A stretch of 64,000 bases of DNA. It comes from Perilla frutescens. Taxonomy: Eukaryota > Streptophyta > Magnoliopsida > Lamiales > Lamiaceae. The position numbers and the translations under genes are program-made. Each line of letters opens with the position of its first letter. The stretch's first letter is position 1. The notes under the pieces were generated by a model. It ran no database searches, was not told the origin of the DNA, and worked only from the letters and a program-made list of their open reading frames with translations. Of this stretch, positions 31,428 to 42,225 are shown piece after piece. Where the stretch lies: NCBI GenBank assembly GCA_026008535.1, contig BRKX01000004.1, positions 12,983,501 to 13,047,500 of the forward strand, given 5' to 3'.

Positions 31428-32636
31428 GTGAAGTATTTGTTTTCTTTCTCTTGTGCATTTCCGTGTTCGTGTGCGTATTTTATTGTTTTCCATTTACTCC
31501 TTCTGTTGTTCGTTGGTCGTATTTGTAATGTTGTTTTGTAGGAACCCGCACCTGTTGCCGGTCTTCTACGTATTGTGATGTCTTGTTTTCCCTTTACTCT
31601 TATTGGCTATTGTTTTTCATACATTGAAGACAATGCATGCTTTCAGTGTGGGGGAGTAGTCATGAGTTTGTTATATTTATGCTTTAATTATGGATTTTGT
31701 TGGTTATGTGAAGTTTTTGTTGTGAAGTTTTTGTTATAAATTATGGTGTTGAATTAATTTGATTTCTTTTAGTTATGTAGTATGTTGTGTTTCTCCCACT
31801 TAGTATCTTGTTTTGACCAAATTGTCAAATTAGAACAATTTTAGATATGAATCTTCAAGGAATTATTTTCAAGTTGATTATAATGATTGAATTGTTTTGT
31901 GGTTTCACTCTTGAACATGAATTATCTTCGAATGTGATCGCATATTGATGATTGGTGTTGGAGAATTTTGTCCTTGAAAGATTGGGAGAAAGCATACTTC
32001 GCCTTTTCATGAAAATTACTCCCCTTAATCATTTACCCTTGTATTATTACGATAAAATAAAAAAAATATAAAAAAGGGAAAAAGAGTAGAAAGGGGGCAA
32101 TAAGGATCTCTACTCTTATAGTAGATTTATTCAACTATGAGTATGGGAAACCACACAAGGACACTGGGATTTCCTCCCTATGGTTTTACCTTGTGAATTT
32201 TGATCCACACCCAATAATTTTATTTAAATAAATGGGATTGCACTCCGGATTCTACTCCTCTCATGTGTGTGTTAAATTGTTTACATGATTGTATGATGAG
32301 TATGTGAAACCAAATTAGGAAGCTCGATTAAGATCGATGATTAGACCTAATGATCCTCGTCCTATGTTTGCAATCCCCAATGTTATTGTAATTTTCTTTC
32401 TTAATAATTGTGATGAGATTTGTGGGAAAGTAATTGAATTGAATTGGTGCTCACGTGTTTTTCTTAATCTTGAAAAGGCAAGCAACTCAATTGATTGGAT
32501 GTTGTGCTCAAATTCTTTAACGATGAATATCTTTGTGGGAACCATGCGAATTGTTAATTCCATGATCACCTAGCGAATATTTCCTTCTTGCTTCATATTT
32601 TTAATTTCTTGTTTGCTTGAGGACAAGCAAAAAGCT
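31428..32636. other. 3' non-coding region of the Athila-type element
   Basis: Non-coding, with a first PPT-like tract AGTGTGGGGGAGT at 31645-31657, about 1 kb before the 3' LTR. Otherwise AT-rich with no gene. Confidence 0.7.
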
Positions 32637-32650
32637 AAGTGTGGGGGAGT
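32637..32650 (+). promoter_or_regulatory. Polypurine tract at the 3' LTR
   Basis: AAGTGTGGGGGAGT directly before TGTTTAG of the 3' LTR, preceded by the TTGAGGACAAGCAAAAAG block typical of this group. Confidence 0.88.
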
Positions 32651-33427
32651 TGTTTAGTATCTTTTTGTACCGTTTTAGTATAATAATTTTGTTATGTTCA
32701 ATAACTTATTGCGTTGATTTTTATATTGTTATTGTTGATTTTTATGTGTTTATTTGTGTTTATTGCTCTAATGGTGAATTATGCCAAGTATTGCAAACTT
32801 TGAGCTTTTGATCACAAAAGTAGGAATTTTATGGCATTTTGGTGGCAAACAGGAACGTTGGAAATTAAGATTGGAATTTTGGAAGAAAGAATTAAAAGAC
32901 CAAGGAAAAATGAAATGGGAGTTGAAGTGCACTGGTCATGCTTGAAGAAATCGTGGAAAAGGGCCCTAACTCCCGCGGCCGCGCTACTTCCGCCGCCGCG
33001 CGCATGGCCTCTCGGCCCAGCTACCCTGCGGCCACGTCATCCCCCCCGCCGCGCATTGCAGCTCTTAGCGAAGACACTCCCGCACCCGTGTAGGCATGCG
33101 CCGGCGCGCACAGCGTGTTGCCAGCCCCCGCGGGCGCGCGGGTGCTCCTCCTTCCGATCAGTTTTCTTTTCTTTACCACCGTGATTTCCTCCTCTGCTCT
33201 GGACAATTCCATTCCATTTTCACCCATATCTTAAGTTGGATATTTTTTTTTTGTTTGTGAAGACTTTTGGTAGCTATATCAAGTAATAGGGAACGAGGTA
33301 TTATTTTCCCTAAGTTTGTTTTTGGATTTTTGTCCCAAAAAATCCTCCCTAAAATCTCCTCCAAATCCTTGCATTTAAGGCCCCCTTCCCATCACCTTTC
33401 CTCTCTCCTACCACCATGCCCTCCACC

Positions 33428-33473
<46 letters not shown>

Positions 33474-34644
33474 GTATCTCTCTTTTCTCTCTCATATCTC
33501 TAATAGATTTTGGGGGGATTCATCATCATACACTCTTCATTCCATTCACTCTGTCTTCATTCCATACTCTCACCACTTCAAGCACACTCCATTTTTTCCA
33601 TTTTTCTCTCTACACACACACTACACACACAAAATCTCTACACCATCATTTCTCACCATTTTCACCTTCATCACCTTCACCAAAGAGAAGAGGAGAAGAG
33701 GGAGAAGAAGGGAACCAAGCCAAGCAAGAAGAAGAGAAAACGAGAAGGAACCGACGTCGAGCTATCCACGGAATCTACGTTCGAAGGAGGTTTCACTTTT
33801 GTATTTTCTTTGTATTTCTTGGATGTTTTGTGTAGATTTATTCCAAACTCTTGAAGGATATATATAATATTGTAGAAGTTATTGTTGTTTGCATTTGATT
33901 TATGAAATGACTTTCTTTTATGATATTTGCATATTTTTGAGCATGTTTAGTGGCTAATATCTCTATTAGGGGGTAGAGGATCGATGTGGTTTTGATCTAT
34001 GCTTGTTCTTGTTGACTGTTGTGGTTGGAATCGTGCTTTTTCATGTTTAGGTACTTGATCACTGGTTGAACATTGATAGGATTTAGATGAGTCTTGACTA
34101 TGAATCTAAATCCGGAAATTGGTTCCTTCGACGTTAGGTGGATGGGGTTCCTAAGCCTAACATGTTAATCTTACTTATATGATATAGCTAAGAGAGGTTT
34201 AACGGATAGACAGTGACAGTAATTGAAGTTAAACTAATCGGAAGGGTCTATTGTATTTGTGAGAGTAGCATTATCAACTTGAATAAAGCATAGTGATAAA
34301 ACCATTGAGAGAATCTACACCCTAATACCTTAATCTAACTTATTTCCTCCAATCTTGATTCAATTTGTGTATTTGCCTTTAATTGTCTTGCTTAATTGCC
34401 GATTTTGAATTCCTAGCATAATCATCATCAAACCCCCCTTGTTAGAATGTTTAGATTTTATTTTAGTTGTTTTGTTGAAAGCATGTATAGCCTTTAGATA
34501 ATTTCTTCCTATAAAGTCTTCCTTGAGAGATCGACTTGGGTTAAGCTTATTGCTTCTACAATTGACCCCATCTAATTGCGGGTGTGGTCCTAAGTAGTTG
34601 TCTAGTGAGCATAAACTGGAAATATAAGTGTAATTTTGGACTCA
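32651..34644 (+). repeat. 3' LTR of the Athila-type element
   Basis: About 1,994 bp, TGTTTAGTATC to TTGGACTCA, matching 21776-23782 with scattered substitutions and a shorter CT array. Confidence 0.9.
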
Positions 34645-34830
34645 GTAGTTTATATAATGGTTACTACTAAACCATTATATATTTGTGTATCATACGTTAC
34701 GGTTTCTATATAACCGTTACGTATGTGCGTGTTTTTCATGGACTATATGTAGCGGTTTATTATTCAACCATTATATATGTGCATGTTTTTTTACATAACG
34801 GTTACTAACAAACCGTTGGAAAATTTTGAA
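34645..34830. mobile_element. Array of hairpin-type subterminal repeats (CACTA-like)
   Basis: Four units spaced 42-53 bases apart, each an inverted pair such as AACGGTT...AACCGTT (or AATGGTT...AACCATT). Each of the first three is followed by a TATGTGCGTGTTTTT-type tail. Arms start at about 34656, 34696, 34751 and 34797. Such arrays resemble the subterminal repeats of plant CACTA transposons. TIRs and transposase are not visible. Confidence 0.5.
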
Positions 34831-34990
34831 ATTTATTCCCCAAATTCATAAATTTCCCCCTCGCTTCTCACACTCTCGTTGCCCCCATGAACACTATCTC
34901 TTTTCTAACAGAATTAACATCAAAATCTTTTGTTCATCACCAAAAATCATCCAAAATCCTCCTAAAATTCAACTAGGGTTTCTCGGCCTC

Positions 34991-35281
34991 ATGAAGATGG
35001 CGACATAAGTTCCAGCCTTCTACCACCTCACCAGCGGCATAATCATTGAGCACTGCAAGCAGAGGGCACTTCAGGTGAAGAGCGAGTTGGAGAAAGATGT
35101 CATCGTGGTCAACGTGGTGGTCAACCCTGAGAAACCTAGGAGGGGCTGCATCGAGATTCACTAAGAAGGTGGGGAAATTTCATTAGTTTCTTGACATAAA
35201 GAGGCCATTTCCGCTATTGAAGAAGCTGGACATGGAGGCGCTCATTTCCGACATCACTAACAAGTTATGGGTCGGTTTTTA
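34991..35281 (+). pseudogene. Selenoprotein-H-like (Rdx/thioredoxin-like fold) gene relic
   Basis: From ATG 34991 (after a CTAGGGTTTC leader typical of plant 5' UTRs) the frame reads MKMAT then TAA. It continues with TSGIIIEHCKQRALQVKSEL and VNVVVNPEKPRRGCIEIH, then TAA, EGGEIS, and after a one-base shift LDIKRPFPLLKKLDMEALIS and DITNKL. The blocks IEHCKQ, VNPEKPRRGxxEI, MKRPF and KKLDMEELISDI are those of plant selenoprotein-H-like proteins, small proteins with a CxxC or CxxU redox motif. Here the second Cys of that motif is missing and two stops and a frameshift are present, so it is a pseudogene. Confidence 0.7.
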
Positions 35282-36022
35282 AAGTCTGTTTCTATTTGGT
35301 GATTTTGCTCTAAATTCATGGGACATACTAATATATACTGCAACTTAGGGTTTTTTTCTCACATTTTATTTTGGATTTGTTTATGATATATGATCTGGTT
35401 TCTGCATCTTTCTTGAAGAAATTAAGTAATTTCATTAATGGGAAGAGATTCGTGTTCGTATCATTCGATTGAAGCTACTTATTACTTGAGCTATTTTTTG
35501 TTATCCAATAAAACTAAACATGGCCTCAATGTATACAGATAAATTCTACTACTTTTGTCCCATATTTATCCCCACTTTGTAGTGCCCAAAACAAGATTTC
35601 ACTTTCTTAGATGGATTCCACTGAAGCTTAACTATTACTTTCACAATAGCATAAGGCCGTGTTTACTTTGGATGATAGGGATATCCCACTAATGCAAGGC
35701 TAAAATTATACAAAGTTTTATTGAAATGAATGTGTATAACACAAACATTTACATATTTTTCCTTGTGAATAAGGACTAATTGAACGATTCATATCCTTTC
35801 ATAACAAGTGGGTTATGAGTTATCCTTCATCTCCTTCATTTTATTCATATGTTTATATATTTTATCACACCATATATTTCATGTTTTGTAAATTTAACTT
35901 TAAATTCATGGGATATCACACCCAATCCCATCCACCGAAGTAAACGAGCCCTAAAAGTACATAAAACTCCAGATTGGAATTCATGCTCACATCGAGATTA
36001 AATTCTACATTGACCTTTTTCA
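35282..36022. other. Spacer or intron with an embedded MITE
   Basis: AT-rich non-coding DNA between the two gene relics. A Tourist-like MITE lies at 35655-35951; nothing else was recognised. Confidence 0.5.
35655..35951. mobile_element. Tourist-like MITE (PIF/Harbinger type)
   Basis: 297 bp with imperfect TIRs: GGCCGTGTTTACTTTGGATG at the left and the reverse complement of the right end GGGCTCGTTTACTTCGGTGG. It is flanked by TAA on both sides (35652-35654 and 35952-35954), the 3-bp duplication typical of PIF/Harbinger MITEs. No coding potential. Confidence 0.85.
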
Positions 36023-36625
36023 GGTATGAAGTCCTGATTGAAAATCTTACAGACCATGCTCCTCTTTCATATGCACATTATGGCATAATGAGAACTGTAA
36101 AAGTGCCAGAGAGATAAGTAAATCTATGCATAAATTACGTCTACAGTACTATATATGAACTTCATACGGCTAACGAGAAATATCTAGCACTTTGAAGGTT
36201 GACATGGAAGGAGGCAGACTGCTCAACTTAAGTGTTCAAAAAATAGATAAAAATTGTTTCACTGCAAAGCAAATTTTTGGAGAGAACAACTTCGTTGTAC
36301 CCTGCCTATACTATGGCCTTTTCAGCGCAGGTGGGAGTCAAAGCATGAACAAGAAATCATCAAATGGAACCAAAGATGTAAGCAGTCAATATTTTAAGTT
36401 TTTCATGTAGATTCTCTGCAATTTTCTAACATTATATGTTTTTTAATCATATGCAGGTGGTATTACCACTTGTTCCTCCCAAGAAAAGAGCTATGCTTAT
36501 TTTCTACTGCATTCCAGTCAGTCCAGGTTATAGCAGGTTGATCTTCGCATCTCCTCAGAACTTTGCTATCTGGACAGATAAAAATTTTTCATGTTGGACA
36601 AAACGTGTTTCTTTATTGTTTCTCT
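36023..36625 (+). pseudogene. PTC52/PAO-like Rieske oxygenase gene relic, three exons
   Basis: Exon-like blocks of the C-terminal half of the plant PAO/ACD1/PTC52 family, plastid Rieske non-haem iron oxygenases of chlorophyll metabolism. Block 1 (36023-36113): YEVLIENLTDHAPLSYAHYG, then IMRTVKVPER. Block 2 (about 36198-36377): VDMEGGRLLNLSVQKIDKN, FGENNFVVPC, ending at a GT donor. Block 3 (36457 on, after ATGCAG): VVLPLVPPKKRAMLIFYCIP, VSPGYSRLIFASPQNFAIW, then, after a small deletion, FHVGQNV. The family ligands ENLxDxxHxxxxH are altered: one His is Pro or Leu here. The Rieske [2Fe-2S] domain upstream and the membrane anchor downstream were not found. The GT-AG introns show an unprocessed copy, and the TAA after VPER and the deletion near 36580 show decay. 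Confidence 0.78.
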
Positions 36626-37734
36626 TTAAAAATTAATTTTGCTTAGTTGATCTTGTTAGTTATGCAAAACAGTAAATTTTGCGTTGAAAAGTTCTATAAT
36701 CTTCTCTAAAATATTTTGAACGCCTGTTCCCCATGATCTAAAATGATTCTTTTGAGTTTTAGGCTTGGTATATGTTTTGAGCATGTACAATATGGTACCA
36801 AACATGTGCCTCTCACTTGTTTGAGCTGATATGCTCATCTTTGAGGCACTATACCTGAACACATACTCTCTTGCTGTTAAATGATGCTCTAAAACCTACA
36901 TTTTGTTGGTTACTTGTTTATCAGATGGTTGTAGTGTAGCTATACTATTAAAGAAAAAATAAGGGGTTGTATTGAAGAAGATTAATCGTAAGTCCTCCCT
37001 GTAAGCTACAACTAAAAATCTGAATTTTGGAAAAATAGGCACCTCATCAAACTCTATTTTAGGTGAAATAGCTGAACAAGTGCCTCAGCAAACTCTGGCT
37101 ATTTGTTGCAGACGTAAGTTAATCATTAATTCGTGCTATTGGATTTATTCATTTCTCATATAGCTCATGTAGTCTAGGTTCATCCTTATATATTTCTTCG
37201 TGCCTTGCCTCTTTAATAGTGTATGGAATGTCTTTATGGGTTGAAATCCTAGTTATGCATTTCATATATCTGATTTACAGATTCCCAATAAGTGGACTTT
37301 ACATTGTTGAGTTTTAAGAATTTTCTCTCCTTACACAACAGAGGGTTGTGCTTGGGATTTAGCATCATTATGGTTCTGAAGAATCTAATGGTCCACTTTT
37401 CTTCTTCTAAAGAACGTTCATTCCTTTTCCTTTGCCTTTTAATACTGTGAGATTCTAAATATGGGAAAAGCGGGGTGTTTATTTCCTAATAATATACTTC
37501 AGTTCCAGCAAATTAAAGTTTGCCTTTTTTTCTCTTTTTCTGATATTTATGTCTATTTTTTATTATTTTCATTTGGATTTTCAATTATTTTGTTGATATT
37601 TTCTTATTCATCTCTTCTATTATAGTATAGGAAAACTTGTACTGAAGCCTTAATCTTAACATCATTTGTAATTTCAGCTCTGATTGGGTATATTTTCTGG
37701 GCTAGCCTTGATATTAACTGGTTTTATTCAGGTA

Positions 37735-37781
<47 letters not shown>

Positions 37782-38096
37782 GTCACTCACTCTCCGTGTT
37801 TTGGAATGTTCTGTTAAAATTGATATTGTATATTGGTGAATGCATGTGTTCTTACCATTAGTATCTACCTCTACTGCTGTCTGCAGTGCAATCAGTGCCA
37901 TAATTTTGATTATGTATTAGTTTGGGCATTCTGAATTGTTTTTTAAGCGTATACCATTGCATCAAATTCTATAACTGTTGCTTTAAATCATAAAATACTT
38001 CCACCAATCTGTTATATAAAGAGATTGCATGAAGGAATATATTTTGTGACATCTTTTTTTTATTTAACTTCCTAATTCTTCTTTAGAAAAGAAAAT
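36626..38096. other. Non-coding stretch after the oxygenase relic
   Basis: AT-rich. An exon-like segment flanked by TTTCAG and GTATCT (37677-37731), which could read ALIGYIFWASLDINWFYS, was not assigned to a family. A (CT)n(TA)n microsatellite follows at about 37736-37782. Confidence 0.4.
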
Positions 38097-38387
38097 TGTT
38101 AAGAAACTATGACAAGAAAGCGGCAAATATGAAGAAACAAAACAACACAAGAATTTACGTGGAAAACCTAAATCGGGAAAAACCACGGGCAAAGGAGGAT
38201 TTCACTATATGAGTTGAAAAATGGGTACAAAGATTGTTCAATAATCAACAACACAAAACCCAAATCGGGATTGAGCATCCTGGCCCAATCTCTCAAGCCC
38301 TAACTACGTTGCAAAAAAGTCCAAGTTTGTCGCACCGCGAGCTTCTCGGGCTCAACCCAAATAAATTTGGGTTACCAAACATCAACA
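38097..38387 (-). repeat. 3' LTR of an old Copia element
   Basis: 291 bp, TGTTAAG to CATCAACA in plus-strand reading. It contains the TTTACGTGGAAAACC and AAACCACGGGCAAAGGAGGA words common in plant Copia LTRs. On the minus strand the PPT AAGGTGGAGAT precedes it (38388-38398). Confidence 0.85.
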
Positions 38388-38398
38388 ATCTCCACCTT

Positions 38399-38906
38399 GA
38401 CACGAATTCCCAATGTCAAAAGGAAAAAATGCACCCCAAAACAAACTTCGACCTCAACCATAACAAAACTCCACCTCTTCCACCAAAGCCCCTAAGGGCA
38501 TAACTCAACAACCGAGACCAACCAAGTCTAAGCAATGCTCAAACTTTGCAAAGGGAAGCGCCTTTGTCATCATATCAGCAGGATTATTGTGAGTACTGAT
38601 CTTGCTCACTATAATATGACCACGAGCAATAACACCACGTACAAAATGATATCGCACATCAATGTTCTTAGTCCTCTCATGAAACACTTGATCTTTGGTG
38701 AGGCAAATAGCACTTTGACTATCACAGAAGATGGTAGTAATCTGCAAGTCTTTCCTTAGCTCCCCAAGTAAACCTTTGACATGTCTCTGTAATAGCCATA
38801 TATTCGGCCTCTATAGTAGACAAATCAACCATGCTCTGCAAGGTAGCTTTTCAACTAATAGCACAACCGCCAATGGTAAAGACGTAACTTGTAAGAGATC
38901 TTTTTC
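38399..38906 (-). pseudogene. Copia RNase H C-terminus (part 1 of a split element)
   Basis: Minus-strand text: KRSLTSYVFTIGGCAIS next to the Gypsy junction, then AEYMAITE-type text, and after a frameshift FCDSQSAICLTKDQVFHERT, RYHFVRGVIARGHIIVSKIS, NPADMMTKALPFAKFEHCLD. These are the last motifs of Copia RNase H. The preceding part lies at 58383-58581, on the other side of the inserted Gypsy element. Confidence 0.85.
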
Positions 38907-41722
38907 TGTAACAGTCCGGTCCCGAGATAGGGATTAATGAATGGGGACGGGGTGTTATTAAGGGATTATTACGGATTAAACGGGGTTACTTGACTACAAA
39001 AGAAATATGATTGAATAACATGAATAACAAGGCTTCAACTAACACGAATATGTATGCTCATCTGGAGCTTAATCAATTAAACAGACACCAACATATAAGG
39101 GGATTATAGCTAGATATGCATCATTGTATTAATAAGATCAATTCGGGACATTTTCTTCATAGAAATTGAAATAGAGAATATGTTCGGAATTTAGATGACA
39201 TATATCAGAGTAGAAGAATTATAGTGGGATTTGTAAACACTTAAACTACAGAAAAAACTTCGCAGCCAACCCACATCCACAGCCACCAACGACCTTAGTA
39301 TCTCAACCTGAAAGCATTTGAAAAAGAGGGTGTGAGCACTAATGTAGTCACTGGGTTTTTACAAAAAGCTCTTCAACAACTTTGAGAAATATCCAATAAT
39401 CAAATGACGGAATATAGAGAGCAAAATGCAAATCCCTCTCTATACCCGTAAAACCTTTTCTTTTCTTTTGGGCCTAATCTTGGCTCAAACCTGATGCCAG
39501 ATGTACTCTCGGGCATGTCGTAGGATAGAAGAGGGGTTACCTCAAATATCCCAACGAGTTTGCAAGGGAATTAACCCAGCAGTGACTCACTTTCAAAAGA
39601 TCTTGGCCTATAAGTGATTTTCTATCATCCGAAAAGGCAACCTTAAGTTACCATAGACTTAGCAAAATCCAACACTCAACTACAAGGAAAAAGATGAGTA
39701 TAAAAATCGATTGCAATTAAAGCAATTCCAACATTTCATGCAAGCATAAATGGTACATAACAATCTTATCATGAATAAATCATGCTTGAGAGCTCCATAA
39801 CTTTCTTACCAATCAGGCAGAGCAAAAATGTTCTATTGGATATCTCATTTGCCTCATATGCTTCTAGAGCTCATTAGCTCAAACTTTTAGAAAAAGTATA
39901 GATTTACCCACCTCGATCACTGAGCAGAGGATGAGGCAAAAGGATTACGATCCTTCTTCCAGTTCTCAATGGGCGCATTTCCTCCTACAAAAGTCGAACC
40001 ATCGACTTAGCGGCCTCCTTCAAAGAAATCGAACATCTAAAATGATAAATAGCAACAACTAACCCAAAGACCTCAATCTAAGACTTAAATACAGATTGCA
40101 CGACTTAATGACATTCTAAAATTCGAGAAGAATTTACTTAGAGAATTTACTTAGACGAAAATAACTTGAAAAGTTTACTTGAAATAACTCGGAAATAACT
40201 TAAAAATCTTCTTAAATTAAACTTGGAAATAACTCGGGATTAGTTTGGAAAAACACAACTCGAAAGGCTCAAAAAGAAGGTACGGACATAGCTGAAAAAA
40301 TCGACATCAAAACGACATGGGGGTACCACATGCCAGTGGCACCCTGCGCGCCTACGCTACTCCCGCGCTGGTGCCCTATGGCGTGCTCGCGCGAGTGGTT
40401 GGCCGAGGAAGGTGTTGCGCGGCAGCGACACCCTCGCGGTCGCGCTACCTGCTCCACCCCAAATACTTAGCATTCTTTTTCTTCTAGGTTTCTTCAGTGT
40501 TCGTTGATTCTTTCAACGAACAAGAAGAACACGAAGAACATTTTTAACAATTTTAAAATGAACATGCTTCAACAACTTAAATCAACATGAAACGGCGTGC
40601 ATAGATTTAACTATAACAAAAATCGAAACATTAATCTAGGCGAAATTGAAGTAAATAAAAGCAATTTCTATGAAGAACGCGAAGAACACGAAAATAAAAG
40701 TGAGAAAATAAAAACAGAAATGAAAAGAGCTTGAATCCTCATCGACAATATAGCATGGATGAAGTTGAGTATGCTAAAGGAAGGTGGCTAGCTCAGCATC
40801 TCGTCGAGTCATGGCTGCGGCAGGGCCGACCCACTACATCCCTACGGCACCCCTAGCACCTTCTTCCGGAGCATATCTTCCTCGCCACTCCGCTCATCGA
40901 CTTGGAGGTGAACTCACGAAGAGACTCCTCGACTTTCTTGACTTTCTCTCTGAAGAAATGGGGGTTGAAGAAGTGAAAATGAGCAAATGAAGTGGTAGGA
41001 GTGATCCCCTATTTATAGGGAGATCTTTGGCTTCTAAGGGAAGCCATTGCAGTGCAGAAATACTGCAAAAGTTTCCCTAGGTTCGGTTAAAAGCTACTTT
41101 ATTCGACGTTTGGGTCCAAATGACCTCGTTCACGAAATCTAAAAATACCAGGAGGTTTGTTGGCCCGAGTACTATTGAACCAACTTGTTTCGGGATAAAG
41201 ATGGGGTCGTCAGAAGAAAGACGAGCCAAGATTCCTTCTAAAAACTACTTTACTATTCATTTCGAGGGACAAATAAAATTCCCAAGCGAGCAATTGACCT
41301 CAGAATGAAAATTTGTGAACGCAAACGGATTCCTTGAGTCGAAATACATAAGAGGGGCTTGAAAGAACAAGACTCTGATCAACGAGGAGGATTTCGTAAA
41401 TTTCTCAAATCACGAACGCTCGCAGAATTTACTATTCACAACTTCTTTAAACGCGTTTTAAATCATTGGGAACTCAAATCACTTCAGATTTAAAATCCGA
41501 AAACACCAACATACTCCATGAGTTTAAATCTTTTCAAAAAGGTCAAAATCGACCAAAACTGAGTTAAGATCAATTTTTCGAAAAAGAAGATTTCATGCAA
41601 AGTGACTCCTAAAGTCGTGACTGACATCTGAATTTTCTTAACCTTTAATTAAACTTCTTCCTTAGCTTCTTAATTCCTCTTAATAATCCTATAAACCTTA
41701 TCTGAAAATCTAGGGTGTTACA
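38907..41722 (-). repeat. 3' LTR of the chromovirus
   Basis: 2,816 bp, TGTAACA to TGTTACA. It contains a CpG-rich island (about 40330-40460) absent from the other LTR, which has a deletion of about 400 bp there. Confidence 0.9.
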
Positions 41723-41738
41723 TCCTACCTCCCTTAAA
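41723..41738 (-). promoter_or_regulatory. Polypurine tract of the chromovirus
   Basis: On the minus strand TTTAAGGGAGGTAGGA lies directly before the 3' LTR. Confidence 0.85.
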
Positions 41739-41757
41739 GAAATTTCATCCCGAAATT

Positions 41758-42225
41758 TTACAAACCTTGGTAAGGGACATCGGGATATTTCTTGAGCAAC
41801 TCGGACTCTAGCTCCCATGTTGCTTCTTCCGAACCATGATGGTTCCAGATCACTTTCACAAGACTGGTCTCCTTATTCCTTAACTTTTGGATCTTCCGAT
41901 CTACGATGGTCTGTGGTTTTTCCTCGTACGCCAAGTCCTCATTCAGGACTATCTCTTTCTTGCCAATCACGCGCTTTGGATCAAACACGTATTTTCTCAA
42001 CATCGAGATATGAAAGATATCATGAATGTCACAAAGGTTAGGCGGTAAGTCCAACCTATAAGCTACTTCATTAATCCGTTTAAGGATTTCGAAAGGTCCA
42101 ATAAATCTGGGCCTTAATTTATTCCATTTGCCGGAACAGACTATTCCTTTTGATGGAGATACTTTCAAAAATACTTTATCTCCTACGCTGAAACTGAGCT
42201 CCGTCCTTCTTTGATCTACATACAC
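41758..42225 (-). CDS. Chromovirus integrase C-terminus with chromodomain
   Basis: 155 codons. The first part (RTELSFSVGDKVFLKVSPSK, LRPRFIGPFEILKRINEVAY) is the GPY/F-type integrase tail. The end (PQTIVDRKIQKLRNKETSLV, KVIWNHHGSEEATWELESEL) is a chromodomain of the kind that directs chromovirus integration to particular chromatin. It ends 35 bases before the 3' LTR. It is separated from the main integrase frame by a frameshift at about 42220. Confidence 0.9.
   Translation of the reverse strand: MYVDQRRTELSFSVGDKVFLKVSPSKGIVCSGKWNKLRPRFIGPFEILKRINEVAYRLDLPPNLCDIHDIFHISMLRKYVFDPKRVIGKKEIVLNEDLAYEEKPQTIVDRKIQKLRNKETSLVKVIWNHHGSEEATWELESELLKKYPDVPYQGL

Larger units (their letters stand above)
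21776..34644 (+). mobile_element. Full-length Athila/Tat-type Ty3/gypsy retrotransposon
   Basis: 12.9 kb with two LTRs of about 2 kb, a TGGTGCCGTTGCCGGGGA PBS, gag-protease, RT-RNase H-integrase, a further ORF after integrase, and a PPT. Size, PBS, the FMDDF RT motif and the extra ORF fit the Athila/Tat group. The LTRs remain very similar, with a few differences per 100 bases by eye, yet the coding region has at least four in-frame stops and three frame changes. No matching target duplication was found: GCAAC on the left, GTAGT on the right. Confidence 0.92.

Noticed and set aside
37677..37731. Exon with TTTCAG and GTATCT borders reading ALIGYIFWASLDINWFYS
   Set aside because: Splice-like borders only; no family recognised and no neighbouring exons in phase, so not called as a gene.
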